A stretch of 64,000 nt of DNA from Rhea pennata (Eukaryota > Chordata > Aves > Rheiformes > Rheidae). The stretch covers positions 1,744,501-1,808,500 of the forward strand of contig NC_084671.1 in NCBI RefSeq assembly GCF_028389875.1, read 5' to 3'. The stretch's first letter is position 1; each line of letters opens with the position of its first letter. This document shows positions 1 to 13,315 of the stretch, piece by piece. The notes below the pieces were generated by a model. That model saw only the letters and a program-made list of their open reading frames with translations, was not told the DNA's origin and made no database searches. The position numbers and the translations under genes are program-made.

Positions 1-1267
1 GTTGCCCTCTCCCCTTCTTGTTTCTGAAGCACTTCTACAGATACCACTGTGAAGTCGATCAGATAGTACAAATGGCTCCTGCTATCAGCATAGATACTGT
101 AGTTCACTGCTACCACCCTCTGCTAAAACCACAGCTCCAGTTCCAAAGCTCATCATCCCACTACCTAACCAGTGAACATGCTTTGAAAATACAATTTACA
201 AAAAAAATGTATTGCTCTCCTTAGTGCAAAATGCTATATGGTTAAAAAAAATCTGTAGGAAGTTCTGCCAAAGTTAGAAAGCTTCATATGACTGGCAATT
301 CCTTTCTCCTGAGACAACGAAAACGAGGAAATGCTGAATATTCAGAGGAAACCAGATTTTCGGAAGCTTGCAGCCGTTTTAAATATCTGTTACTGACAAA
401 TTTTACAAAAGAAAAATAGTTCAAAGATATACGAGAAGCCACAAGCTTCTAGTATAAATAAAGACAGAAGGTATAATGGTGGGGAGGGGGGAGGAAAGAG
501 ATGGAGAAAAATAGGTTAGAGATGCAAAGAGCTATGCAGGGTCAAGCAAAAGATGCGCTAAGTGTGCGATTGGAAATAATACTGTCTTAATTCCAGATAT
601 GGCCAGAGAGGACTCTTACCAGCATTACAGACATCTGTATCGGATATGGAAAGACCATCTGCCTGGCAATAAGCAGCAGGAATATTTTGTCCAGAGAGAA
701 GCACTGCTCTTTAATCTGGCAGCTACAATTGTGGCAGGGACACCCAGAATCTCTGCCATCCACCACTGCATGCATCCAGTTAGGTTGCAGTTATCGCAAA
801 CAGGTCAGGAGAGCCACCAAACAGAGTAGGAATAATACTTTGCACTTTTATTGGAGAATTTCAAAGTAATATTCAAAAACCAAGCAATTCAGCTTCACAA
901 CATATCTATTATATATATTATTAGAGCAACAGTCCAACAATTCAGCCCTTTGTTACAATCATTTTATGAAATGACAGATGCTGAAAAGAGGGAGCAAAGT
1001 CATTTGCACTTCTGTCTATGCTACAACATGCAACCAGAAAAGTTTATGCTCCCACCAAGTTTCTTTCCCTGCAGCATGCTACGATATGCTGGAGGACTCC
1101 TCTCACTTTAATTTATCAGCAGCCATAGACAGGAATGTCTTCACAGTGAAACATACACATACAAAAAAAAAACATTTTCAGTCCAGTTTTTTGTAAGTAA
1201 AAGTATCGACCAATCCTCTGGTGGAATAACCTTCAAATTTTCAGAGACCAATGGCTGCATGCCAAAG

Positions 1268-1268
1268 G

Positions 1269-1312
<44 letters not shown>

Positions 1313-1359
1313 GTATGTTTTTATATATACATATACACACATATATATACACACACACT
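1268..1359. repeat. Compound (CT)n-(TA)n-(CA)n microsatellite
   Basis: About 26 bases of pure CT are followed by alternating TA, TATG and CACA blocks. It is simple-sequence DNA in a non-coding region. Confidence 0.9.
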
Positions 1360-2454
1360 TTGAACAGTATCCACAAAACAAAGCAACTATCAAATGAAAA
1401 GGTTAGCCACAGTTAGATCAGAAAAACAAACTCCAAAACAGAAAAAACAATTCTTAACATGACAATTTTTCATGAGACACAGTTACTGCATCTGCAAGCT
1501 TGGGCTTCTTTTTTATTTCACTAAGGCAGTAACAGTCACCACAATATTGCTAAGCTTTTAATCTGGTCTAAATTCATACAGATTTAGACTTAAATGCCAT
1601 GCAAACCTAGACTTTAAGGGTCCCACATATCATATGTGCAAACCTCCACTTTAATCAACATTAAATATCTACATTAATCAAATATAAACATTCTTCGATA
1701 AGCATTGCTAAAGTTACATCTATAGAACAAGTGCGTAACAGGCAAAATATCCATTAGCCATATCAGATAAGAGATTCATAGTGTTGATATGAAAAGAATT
1801 TCACCCACAAATTGGCATTGCTCTTGTAATTAAAAAAATATAGATATAAAGCAAGTTATTTTACAAATATATGCATACTTCCTAGGATTTAAAGCTATCT
1901 TGTGATACAAACAAAAAAAAAGGAAAAGATAACAACAAAACTGCACACATTTTTCAACAGCAAGTACTTACCAAATATCAATACTTTTTTTCTGCTAGTG
2001 ATATTTATAGGTAACAGAAGGTAAAAACACCTAGTATCTGATCCTTCTCTTATTCCTCTAGGAATTAGTTGGGTAAATAAAAAACAAATTTGTTTTGGTT
2101 ATTTTTCTGCCAGATCAGTTCCCTAATCTAATTTGCTATGAGGCTACCAAAACAGCTGTGCTGGCACAACAATGCTGGCAGTAAAGGTGACCAGGTTGCT
2201 TAAACCAGCTCAGTAGAAAAGAAATTTCCTATGGATTTCACTGGGACCAATCAGAAATTGTTGAAAGTCAAGGTTGTCTATCCAAGGCAAAAAGATCACA
2301 AGAGAGTATAGGTTTAGGATATAGATCTAACATAGAATTGCATGCTAGTTTAGGCATGTCAAGTTACCTGATACTGCACACTAGTATTTTGGTTATTTCT
2401 CTGTCAAAGCATTAAACACATCTTTGCAAGATGAAGACAGACTCTGACGACAGT

Positions 2455-2458
<4 letters not shown>

Positions 2459-2484
<26 letters not shown>
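2459..2484. repeat. Poly-T tract
   Basis: An uninterrupted run of 26 T. No processed-gene body or target-site duplication is visible beside it. Confidence 0.85.
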
Positions 2485-2486
<2 letters not shown>

Positions 2487-5400
2487 GTGTTTCTATTAGT
2501 GCTTCCAAGAGTTGTATCCAAATCTTTGTAAATTTTACAGCAATTAGCAAACCAAAAATATCATCATCACCACTTGTTGCCTTCTGCCATCGGTATTACC
2601 ATGTCAGATCACAGCTCTTCATCATCCCTTACTAGCTGGATGCCTTGTCTCAGTCCCAGCACTCTCTCAGGGGTACTCAGGAAATAGCACCTGACTGCAC
2701 AGAGCCAGTGCCACGGATGCAAAGAGCAGCTGGCTGCGGCTGCTCCCATGTACCTCAAGGTGCACGTCTCCCAGATATTGCACGTGCTGATATGAGAGTC
2801 GGTCTAACCCTAATAGCATCTAATCTGGACCAAGCTAGAGGACTCAAGTCCAACCTGCCCCATAAATTGCCCTTTCAGGTTTCAGAAGGGTCAGCTCCGC
2901 TATGCCACATTACTCGCAGCGTTCAGCTCACAGTTACCCAGTTCCCACTCCTCCCCCTCATTTAGCCCACCCAATGCAGGCAGGAGGCCAGTCAAGTTGT
3001 ACTGGCCAATATAATGGACATCTTTCCAATCTGTCCTATCCACAGCTAACAAACAGCAAAGCTCAGTCTTCCCATGGCTGCTAATGCTGATGGAACTTTT
3101 GTTTCAAGTCATTTCTCTGCTCCTTCTGGGAAGTCATGAAAAGCGTGTGTCAGCACAAGTAGCTGCTGAGGAAGGCATTAGAAAGGATTTGAACCGACTC
3201 CCCATGGCAACAAACCCTGAAAGGGAATTAGCATTTGCTACCCATTCCTCAAGAAGAGGTTTTATTATTTCCAGGACGGCAGCATGTTGCTGCCTCTATC
3301 ACTTAGCAGGCATTGCCTCAGAGGACACTTGCCTCACACACTCTGCTTTCAGCAGAACAGTTGTCCCAGTAGATATTAAATTGATAGCAGGAGTAAATGT
3401 GCACAGAAATTTTCCTTACAAAGTGTTCCAGTCTTCTACATACCTTTCAGTTGCTTTTGCTAGCTCTCTGTACACAAACTTACCAGATAATTCAGATCTT
3501 TTGTTGATTTTGAGGCTCAGAAGTTTTCGAACTCCAGAGATGTTCAATGCAATAGTCTTTCTACACTGACGATTTTTATATAGAGAGAAATCACTTTATC
3601 TCAACTGGTAATGTTATTATTTTTGCTCATCTACAGTGCATCTTCAGATTCTGTAGCCTTGTATATTTTGTCCACTTTGTTCCATGGGACAAACACCACT
3701 ACTCCCTTCAGAGTAAGGGTGCAAGGGGTGCAAAGCAAGCCCATAACTGTCACCGTTAAGGGTCATCCATGACAATAGTTTGTGCTTCTATATTGCACCT
3801 GACACCACGTTCTGGCCCCTTTTCTTTGAACAGGCAATAACGCAAGAGATTCCCTAGACACAAAAGCACAGTGAACCCATCCTCCTGGAAGGAAAACTGA
3901 TATTGCTCAGTCACTTAGTAGTTTCTCTTCGGTTTCCAATATTGCAAGGAGAGATTCTGCTAAAGAGAAGCAATAGACAAGTGTGGGGTTTGGGGGGACT
4001 GGTTTTTTGTTTGTTTATTTTTAAAATTAAATCTGGATGCTAACTCCCAGTGAAGTTCATGCACCAGGGGGCCAGGCAGCTAGCCTGCCTTCTTACATCC
4101 CTTTCTGGAATTCTTCCTAGGTTCAAGGTATCTTCAAGAGCTTGCACATAACTAGAACTGATTCAGTCATAAAAACATTTCAAAAGAGCCCTGGCAAGGG
4201 ATACACAGGCCTGTACTTAGGTATAGCATGCTTCCTCCCTCCCTCCATGATGCCATAGGTCAAACGCTATTCCTCTAAGTTTTTGGTTCTTGAGAGGTCA
4301 CAGGAGGGCAGAAAATCCCTTCTGCTAAATTATTTCAGTACCACAAAACTTGACAGTTTTTCATGTGGTAACTAGATACCATAACTGCAGTGGAAACCAC
4401 ATTCTCTGAAGGTACGGTGGCTTTCTAAAGCTACCAATGCATTTTAACCGGTATCACTGAAGCCCGTTAGAGCCTCTAATGCCCCATCAGGGTAGAAGAA
4501 TTCTAGTCCCCCAACAGGTCAGAAACATATTACATGCAATGACAGATCACCATCCCATACAAACTGCCAATTACTGCTCTTCTCAGATTTTTCCAAACTC
4601 AGAAAATCTGACTAAAGCTATATGAAATCTTTCCACTTTCAACATCAGAAAAATTAGAAAAAAACCACCACCAACAAAAAAATCTGCCAACTCCACACTG
4701 CTAAATATGGCAGTGCAGATATTGAGCAGGAAACCAAGGGCAAACTATCAAAAGTACCAGCAGAAGGAGACCTCTGGTCATTCAAGAACACATCCAACAC
4801 TGCGTTTAGCTGAAACGCTGCTTAACATTGCTTTGCCCTGCACATCTCTCTATAGTGTAAAATAGGAAAGGCAAGCGAATCTCTCTCACAAGCATTTTAG
4901 AGAATCGTTGTTAAAAACATCATCAAGGGCATCTGAAAATACCTGGCACAAACTTTCAGATCTTTTCTCAGCAGCTAAATGGTGCACCAAAGCAAGGATA
5001 TCATGGAAACTAACAGGAGGTATAAGCTTACTTTGTTCTTACTGATCATTATTTTGGAATCATCCTCTGTTTGCAGAAATTAAGATAAATATTTCTATCC
5101 TGTAAGTGCTTTTGCAGCTTTAAAAAGAACCTGACTTCCTCAACAGGCCAGCAGAAACGCACCCTATAGAAGACAGGTAGTAAACTGTACCCAAGACCTT
5201 GCTTGAGAGCATTCATCTCTAACCAGGAGGAATAAACATTTGGTAATTTGGACATGTTAGTAATTCTCAGACACACTGTTAATATGATGAGACCCTACTA
5301 TTTAAAATGGAGAACACTGCTTCAGTTATTTCTGTACTTAAAATTGTTACTATAATTTATGAAACTATGGCTATTGCTCTGCTGCAGCACGGCACAACTC

Positions 5401-8400
5401 AGTTTGATAAAATATAAAGATAAAAATAAGGTGCCTGAAGGGGGTTATGCCAACATCGCCATGTACATGTTGTGTGACGTTTAGCTACTTACTGACTGAG
5501 GTGCAGTCCCCCAGGGAATAGATTCTTCACACCACAACAAGACCTTTTGCATTTGTCATCAACTGATACAGCTGATACTCACCAACATTATTATTCATTT
5601 TTCTCTTGGGAGGGCCACTGTCAAGTTTGCTGTGAATCAGTCTGCCAGTCACCTACAGATGGAACTGAGCTCAAGCAAAGAATAAAGACTACAGGCACCA
5701 TGGTCTTGTTCAGGCTCAGCAATGCCCATTTTGGATCTGAGCAGTTACAGCTGACACAGCCAGTAGTACTCCATCTCAGCCACACATTTGGTCATGCTTG
5801 GTGCACACGGGTAAATGAACTTTCTGTCATTCCCAGTAAATCAAGTCTGTAACTGAGTGTGGACTACTTCACATAACAGCTTGTCTTCACTTGAAATTTC
5901 TTGCAAGTAACCTTGCATTATTTCAAGTTGAAGAGACTCGCACAGACACCTTGCTGAAAATGATGCACTGCTTTAGTGCATATGACCAAACTCATTTGAA
6001 GCAGGTTTACAACGCTCAGCAGTGGACCTGGGCCACAAGAGGGGCACACACGTGGCCCTCCCAGCATTGCACGCCTGGCTTTTTCTATTACTGCAACAAG
6101 TGCCTTCTTCCAAAATACTCTCAGCAGCTCTGCCCACCTTTCTTGCATACACACTATTACACTTACTCCCACAGCCTTTGTGGGAGTCTCAGAAAGTGCC
6201 TCTGCTTAGTGGCAGTTATTTTTTATCATCTTCTGGATCTCCCAAACTGCCTTTCAGCATCCCAAATGTACACAATACTACAGCTACTCAGGTAGAACTA
6301 AACAGTGCTACATAACACCAACCAACCAGGAAAAGACTTCTTAAATCAGGAAAACAGAGGGCAAGCCCAGACCTCTGGAGCATCTGGACAAAAACCACCC
6401 TCCTGACAATTTGATCAGTCTGCACAAATGTTGGTGAGCCCCAGCAGCGCTCCACAGGGAGCGCCTTCTGCTTCTGGACTTGGAAGGAAAGACAGATGTA
6501 TCCTTAGCACAGCTCAAACCGCAGGGGTTCGGAGCAATTCATCTCACAGCATTGCTCAGCCCTGCTCTATGGCCTGAGGGAAACGCACTTTTCTGATGGC
6601 TCTACTACTACTCCATAGTACAATAGCCAAGATAGTTGCCTAGAATATGCTCTGCATCCTACTATACCAAGAGAAAACACCGTAACACCTTCACTCATTC
6701 CAACGCATTCAAGTGAATTTGAAGTACTAATGAGTGAAGCTTCTGCAAAGCCCCGCAAGACAATTATGCCTTATGGTCTTACTCCCATTGAAGACTCTAG
6801 CAGTAAAATCTGTCCTATCCAAGGTAACACAGGAGGTTTCTAGAAGACCTGCAAACAGACTGCTGCCTTCAGAATTTAAATTTAGTTATTTTTTTTTCTT
6901 AACTGCTGGACTTCCTTAAATTTAAGGAAGAATTGTAAAGTTGTGGCACTGCTTTGCCATCTAAGTTATCAGTTAAACTGCATCAGCTCTTGGGGGCTTC
7001 TCAAAAAAATAAATCACTCCTTCTCCCCAGAGAAATGCTTATTCAGATTTCATTAAAGGAAAAGCTTTTTATTAATAGAAAGATCACTTCGTAGGTGCAA
7101 CAAAAATACTCAGCTTCTGTGTAAAGCCTTTCTTGGAAATTGGGGAAAACAAAATATTGAATAGAGGACTACATTTGGAGGTGAATACTACTACACATAA
7201 AACAAATTTTGTCCTGTATTTTGCTGCTCATCGTGAAACTGTTTTACTGCTATGGGTATTTGACAGTGTTTTAAATGCAAATTGACTCTGGCAAAACTGG
7301 GATCTGTTCATAGCGGGTGGCCTCTCCATTGCTTCTATAGAGTGAAAATTTTATTTCCTTTTGGGAACACTGGTGATATTGATCAAAGTCATTGTGGGAC
7401 ACCCACCTTAAAGGGTGAAAGGACAGAAGCAGTAAATCAATTCCCTAGGCAACCTCCCAAGCTGAGCCAGTATTGTTAAAATAATGAGCTGTGCACCACT
7501 TGATCCAAAACCACCAGCTGATCCCCATTTTAATAGACAATAGCATAAAACCAGAAAATGTTCTGTAATCAGCCCCACTTTTAATGAATCATGTATATTC
7601 AACTGATAAAGCATTTTGCTCTAACAGCATACTTAAAACAAACAGCCCAAGAAACTGCATCTTTCAGAGTTTGAGGTTTGAGGGGGGAAAAGAAAATACT
7701 CCCTTATTTCAGGGAGTTACTGTTTAAAGAAACAGGAAAATATTTAACAGTGTGCACTCTGTTGTCCCTCACTCCTGAAAAGTCTGCTTTTTTTGTTTGT
7801 TTGTTTGTTTAAATATACCACGATATCTTTATTCCTTAATTTAGGTATGTTGTTGCAGGCTTAGATCCTTTATCTTCTCAGTCGATGTTGTTTGCAGATA
7901 TTCTTTCTCATTTCAGAACAACACGCTCCTGAATCATTTTCTCCGAGCTTTACAACATACTGGCCAGAAGTCCCAAGGACAAGTAAACCAGGAGAGCCCA
8001 TAGAAAACAGGCAAACATTGTACCTTACAACTCTGGAGCTAAAGCACACTTTAAACAAAGAGCCTATGACTAGTTCATCAGATAAGGCTTATATCTTTCT
8101 CCGTGGAATTTAATAACACTTCTGAAAACACTTTTTAGTCAGCTAAAATTAAGCAACTGGATGATTCTAGGAGCTTTAATGGTAACAAAACATAGGCGAA
8201 ATGTAAGTCTTCAGCTGATCGTACTTTTTTCCTTAGAGACAAGCAAAAAAAAAAAAAACCACTCATCGAGTAGAATTTTTCCCATAAAACAAGGTGTTTT
8301 ATGGACAATCCAGCAAGAACCCGTCCATTCTCAAACCCCACCGATTACAGTTTCTAACAGGGCTGGGACCAGGGTGCTCTCTGCAAGTGTCACACCGCAC

Positions 8401-8423
8401 TTCAGGCGATGTCTTCCACTCAC

Positions 8424-8482
8424 CTCAGCAGGGCCAGGATTTCGTGATAAATGTCATTTAACACAACTTCTGACCAAAATCT
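8424..8482 (-). other. Exon-like segment, 5' of the inferred PLCH1 intron (unproven)
   Basis: On the minus strand this 59-base segment is preceded by a long pyrimidine run (CT repeat, then about 21 T, then CCCAG) and followed by a near-consensus donor, GTGAGT, at 8423. One reading frame is open throughout and translates as FWSEVVLNDIYHEILALLR; the other two contain stops. I do not recognise the peptide. The acceptor-like run is a microsatellite and could mimic a splice site by chance. It may be an alternative or 5' UTR exon of the gene promoted at 8850-9620, or nothing. Confidence 0.25.
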
Positions 8483-8485
8483 GGG

Positions 8486-8532
8486 AAAAAAAAAAAAAAA
8501 AAAAAAGGAGAGAGAGAGAGAGAGAGAGAGAC
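8486..8532. repeat. A(21) + (GA)n microsatellite
   Basis: A run of 21 A is followed by about 12 GA units on the plus strand. Read on the minus strand it is a very long polypyrimidine tract ending in CCCAG. Confidence 0.85.
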
Positions 8533-8849
8533 CCCCCCACAGAGCAGTGGGCACCCTCGGTTCCCCCGGGCCCTCGGCCGCGCCGGGCGCGGTACCTGCT
8601 CCGAGTCTCCTCGGGAGGCGGGACAAAAGCAGCCTTCTCCCCACCGCAGACGGGGAAAACCACCGAAAATCGGTATTTCCTCACTCGCTATACGGCCAAC
8701 GAAATAAACCCAGCCAGCACGCAAGTTTCGCCTTGCGAACGCTCAGTTCGCGCTTTAAAAGATGGCATTAAAAAATAAAAAAAAAATAAAAATAAAAATA
8801 AAAGAGGGGAAAAGAGAAAAACTGTTTAACAAAGTCACAGGAGAAGTTT

Positions 8850-9620
8850 AAGGCGAGCCGAAGCGGCGGCGCGAGTCACCAGCCCGCCTCCCCCGGCGCC
8901 CGGCTGCCCCGGCGGCACGAGATGGCGCCGCCTTTGTGCGGCCCCGCGGCTCCGCGCCGCTCCGCGCCCCCCGCCCGGGGCCGGCCCCCGCCGCGGCCGC
9001 CCCGCGGCCCTCGCCGCGGCCGCTCGTGCAGCGCCGAGCGCCTGCGCGCCGGCAGAGAGCGCGGCGGCGCGGCGCGGCGCGGCCCCCCGCGCACTCACCG
9101 CGGAGCTGAGCGGAGCCTGCGCGGGTCTCGCGCCTCAGCCGCCGCCGCAACCTGCGCTCCCGTTCAAACGCTCGGCGCTGCCTCGCCTGCCCCGCCCCGC
9201 CCTCCGCCGCCGGCCGCACGGGAAACCCGGAGCGGCGACCCGCCGGGAGCGGAGCCCCTCGCCGGCCGCGGCGGCGGGAAGGGGCTGCGGATCCAGCGCC
9301 GGGTTTTGCGGCGGCCCTCGCCCCGCTCCGGGCAACCTGCTCCATTGTGCGCCGCTCGCCCGCGGCGCGGCGCGGCTGGCGGCTCCGCGGCGGGGCCGCG
9401 CCTCGGCCCTGGCGCGCCGGCGGGGCCTGCGCCAGGTGCGGGGCGGCCTCCGGGCTTTCACCTGCCTCTGTGCCGCCGGCGGGCGCCGTGGAGACGCGGA
9501 GGCGCCAGGGGCAGCAACGGTCGCGCACCTGCCGCGGGGCGGGGCGGGGCGGGGCGGGCGGCGCCGCCCCTGAGGGAACCCGAGGGAACCGCCCGCGCCC
9601 CTCGGTTACCGAGCAAATCG
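8850..9620 (-). promoter_or_regulatory. CpG island promoter, probably distal PLCH1 promoter
   Basis: This is about 770 bases of extremely GC-rich, CpG-dense DNA inside an AT-rich setting, with GC boxes near 9537-9560 and an NRF1-like GCGCCTGCGC around 9037. On the minus strand there is a strong splice donor (CCGCG followed by GTGAGTGC) at 9099/9098, as expected just after a non-coding first exon. Gene order (PLCH1, C3orf33, SLC33A1, all one strand, then GMPS) makes PLCH1 the likely owner. The many long open frames here reflect base composition, not coding sequence. Confidence 0.6.
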
Positions 9621-9649
9621 TGCAACACCACGGAATTTCACCGTTTCTA

Positions 9650-12390
9650 GAAGTGCTCTGCCTGTTGTTTGTCTTTCAGGGGGTTCCCTCCGGGCTGCCG
9701 GAGATGCTGCGACAAGGGCCGAGGCAAGCGGTTGTGTGGCCGCCTTCTCTCCGAGCGGGCGGAGGTCTTGGCGGTGGTCTGGCGAGAAGGAAAAGATTGG
9801 GTTTTACTGATTTTATTTCCCTTTAGAAAAAAAAATCTATGGTGAACTTTAACAACCATCATCTACGTTAGCTAATGGAACATAAACGCAGTAGCACTGA
9901 TAACTGCTGCTTGTCAGACTTTCCTGAAATACAATATATCAATGACCACTTAAAAGCTTTTGGTTTCCTTCTGACATGGGGGAACGCTACCTTTCTGATG
10001 AAGGTGGCTAATTCTAAAAAACTCTGTTTTCAGAAACATAATTTATTTAATGTTTAATGATGTAGTTGGTGACTGAGAAGTCTTACCTCGGAATCAACAA
10101 ACTGATATGGGGAAAAGAGGAAAAATACAGGGATAAACGAGAGCTCTGGTCGGAGAGAGGTGACCTTTTGCTGCCTCTTCCCTTCCAGCTGGGAGCCCTC
10201 CATAGAGGGACCTTCTGCAGTGGCAGCACCTTGGGCCGGAGACGTTTACCACAGTGCACAGCGAGGGCCCCCACGCCCTGGGCCTCGGCCGAGCTTCGGT
10301 GTTTCGTCTCTCAGGAAAGGACATTAAAGGGGCAGAGATTTCTGGTAGGCTTCTGGAAAAGCTGGTAATGTTTATGGCAACCATTTGCCTTAAACGCCGC
10401 GGTGGCAATAAAAAGCCTGTGCAACCCGTAAGATATTTTTCTTAGTGGGCCATTTGGAGGCATCTCCTTTCACTCTAATCTTTTTAACAAGTTGGCTTGC
10501 TCACAGTGTATTCAGAGTTGCAAGGGCCAGGGCGCAAGAGCTAAATAGTTTTTCTTGTTCTTACTCTAATTTCCAATCACACAAGAATTGCATCCTCTGC
10601 CTGGAAATATCCTTACATGCATTGCTGCTATGGCAGCTGAAGGAATCAGATAGCGCTCCTTAAAGGCAGAATAGGGCACAATTATATAATGAAGAACAGT
10701 GTTTTTTCTTCCTTGACCTCCCAGTCAGTTCCATCACTTGGATCTGTAAAGCTATTTGCTTCTACTTTTGTTACTGGTTTCTGAATAGACAGGCTTCCCA
10801 CAGAGAAAAAATATGCAACCTTTCAAGATTTGCACAGATGCAGATCAGTTTTTTTTTCTAAACTGAGTTTTGTTTTAAACAGATAAGCCCTGAATGATAA
10901 TAAGAAAAGTAGCATTAACAAACAGCTACAGGAGTTGAGCTTTATAAGTGGACTTGTCAACAGGATCCCAAATCCCTCAGCATTCAGTTACACTTTTTAA
11001 GGCTATTGTTGTCCATTACAGCACTGATCACTTAGATTGAGCTAATTTCATGGATTTTAATTATGGAACTATATTAAAGGCACACTATCTAAAGTTTATG
11101 TTATAAAAGTTTACATTATAAACAAACATGAAAATAGATGAAAGGTCTGAATTTAAAGAATTAGATTCCTTCCCATAGGCCCTTTTAAAAGTATTTCTGT
11201 TAAGCTTCCTCAATGCCATGAATACAGGGGCAGGGACCTTCAAAATTTACTTCAAACTAAGGGAAGGCTTTCTCTGCAGAAAAGATGAAACAAATGTATT
11301 GCCACCTTTAAAAAACCCTTCATAAGCCATAGCCTAAAAGAATGAATACTGCAATTTACTGGAAAGAAAAATCTCTAGGGATTTGTTAAACTACATGAAG
11401 GGTTAAAAAGGACTAAGAGGCAAGACTGTGACTGACCAGACTTAGTTCACATTAACCCATACCTCACCTCTGCCTGCTAAAAATGTAGCATGTAATTTCC
11501 TTATTTTCTTCTTTCAGCTTTAAGGTGTATTTTTGTGATAATCTCATATGATACATCTATAAAACAAAAGTGCAAGGTCCAAGTAGAGATATCTTATAAA
11601 ATATTTGATGATTACAGCAAGAAGTTACATAGAAAAGGCTATATCTAACTGGACAATTTTGCTTAGTTTGAAAAAATCTCTTTTCACTTGCCAGATGAAG
11701 AAACACGGACATGTATAAGCAACCATGAAGAAGTGGGATTGTTGCTGGTACTGAACATGTAGTGTGGAGTTAAAAGTGAACTTTGCTACAGGGTTTGGCT
11801 TAAGAGGAGGCTACAACATATTCCTCGATCCTTTACCATCTGTATGACTTTTATGTCCAAATAAGATAGCAATGATTGGCAAAGTCCTTTAATGTACAAT
11901 GCATAAAGCTAGATGTTCAAGACTTTTTCTTTAAACATGAACAAATACCTGGCTGACAACCTCCATCAAAGCCCGCTTCTGTCTGTAGAGCGGCTTCCCC
12001 TCTCCCCATTGCATCTTGCCCAAATGAGATCTATGCAGCAGGTACTTCCAGCTAATTTCCCTGTGCTTTGCGAAAGAGTCACATCCCCAAGAGGGCCAGT
12101 GAACAAAAGTAATAAATGCTGATGTCTGCTCACACCCAAGGAAAAGCTTCAGGATGGCAGGATTCACAATTCTGCCATTGTTACCAGCAGAAAAAATATG
12201 CATAGCAACTAATGTCAGACAAATAGTGTCCAGTTATTAAGTTAGGTTTTTATATTGCAATCTTCTCCCTGATATTTGGCTGCTAAGGTAATATAGAGGA
12301 AAAAAAAGAATTCTGTAAAACAGTTCACTTTAGATAATCATATGGACTGTGAAAGATTAAACAAAGACCAAGTGTTTGGTATACAAAATG
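9650..12390. other. Intergenic region between the CpG island and the C3orf33 3' end
   Basis: The sequence is AT-rich, with no exon, RNA gene or recognisable transposon seen on either strand. A modest GC rise at 10150-10320 has no coding signature. Confidence 0.6.
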
Positions 12391-12394
12391 TGAC

Positions 12395-13315
12395 AATGGA
12401 CATAAATTCAATATTTATTCTGAGAATATTTACAAAATAAATAATAATAAACTTATATGCTTGACACTCATTTCAGAAAAAAACAAACAAGAATGAAGAC
12501 ACCTTTTTAGCACAGTATGGTCCACCTTCTCAAATTTCATCTTAAAGTTTTCTTTCAGTCTGATTTTAATGTTTATAGAACCACAAGGGAAAAAAAAAAA
12601 GCTTAAATTTCTCCCCAGATGTAAGTATAAGATTCTGCAACTCAAAGTTAAGATTATGTTCTACAAATTGGAACTACTGACATTCATTTCTATTTAATAT
12701 ACTTCAAGCAGATTTTTTCCAAAAAACTTCTGTTGCTACAAACTTATCAGCTGATCAGCTGTAACAAATTATCTTTTCTCTTGTTAACAATGCAACTCAT
12801 AATTTAAGATGAAAGTTTTTTAAAACATAAATTATACTCAGAAATGGGATAAGAAGAAATTTCAAACAATATACTGATATGCAAATAAATCCCCAAACTC
12901 TGAAAAAAGCTAATTAATAATTTCAATTTTCAAACCAATGCCTGTTAAATTATGACATGTAACAGATGTAGAACATTGTGAACTAAGATTTCCCATCTTT
13001 TAAAAACTCAACTGTCAGCTGCTGTCACCACAGTTAACACAGCTGTGCAGTTATTCAGCAGCTGGAAAAGTGGACTAATTTAGGAAATTGCTGTGGAAAA
13101 GCTTAGCTTAAGAACATTTTAATTTGTATACTGAATGCTTCTCAACTTCAAGGCTATACAGTTATAATACGCCTTCAGGTGACTTTAAGGCTTTTCTCTT
13201 TAAGACAGGACTCCCAGAATTACAGGACTGTTTTTTTTTTTTTCCATAAACACCTTATACAAAGCATATAACATAAAAAAATGGCACTTTTCCAAACAAG
13301 TTGCCCATTCTACCT
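12395..13315 (-). other. C3orf33: C3orf33 3' untranslated region (extent inferred)
   Basis: AT-rich non-coding sequence runs from the stop codon to the AATAAA candidate at 12414-12419. The end is an estimate. Confidence 0.4.
12414..12419 (-). terminator. Candidate polyadenylation signal of C3orf33
   Basis: The plus-strand TTTATT reads AATAAA on the minus strand, about 900 bases beyond the C3orf33 stop. It is the only canonical hexamer I noticed between the stop and this point. Transcript ends were not checked. Confidence 0.4.

Larger units (their letters stand above)
1..8400. other. Non-coding AT-rich stretch, inferred intron of PLCH1 (minus strand)
   Basis: I see no exon with recognisable homology and splice sites on either strand; open frames here are short and unlike any known protein. 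The region holds simple repeats (a CT/TA/CA tract at 1268-1359, a T run at 2459-2484, a TTTG run near 7797) and otherwise ordinary AT-rich sequence. Human gene order places the 5' end of PLCH1, on the same strand as C3orf33, beyond the C3orf33 3' end. Together with the minus-strand donor at 9099/9098, this suggests a long first intron. The PLCH1 assignment comes from synteny only. Confidence 0.4.

Noticed and set aside
1-8400. PLCH1 coding exons
   Set aside because: I looked for the N-terminal PH-domain exon on the minus strand and found no segment with matching residues and splice sites.
8848-9650. Long overlapping open frames on both strands in the 9-kb CpG island
   Set aside because: They are a base-composition effect: several frames are open at once and none shows domain-like sequence.
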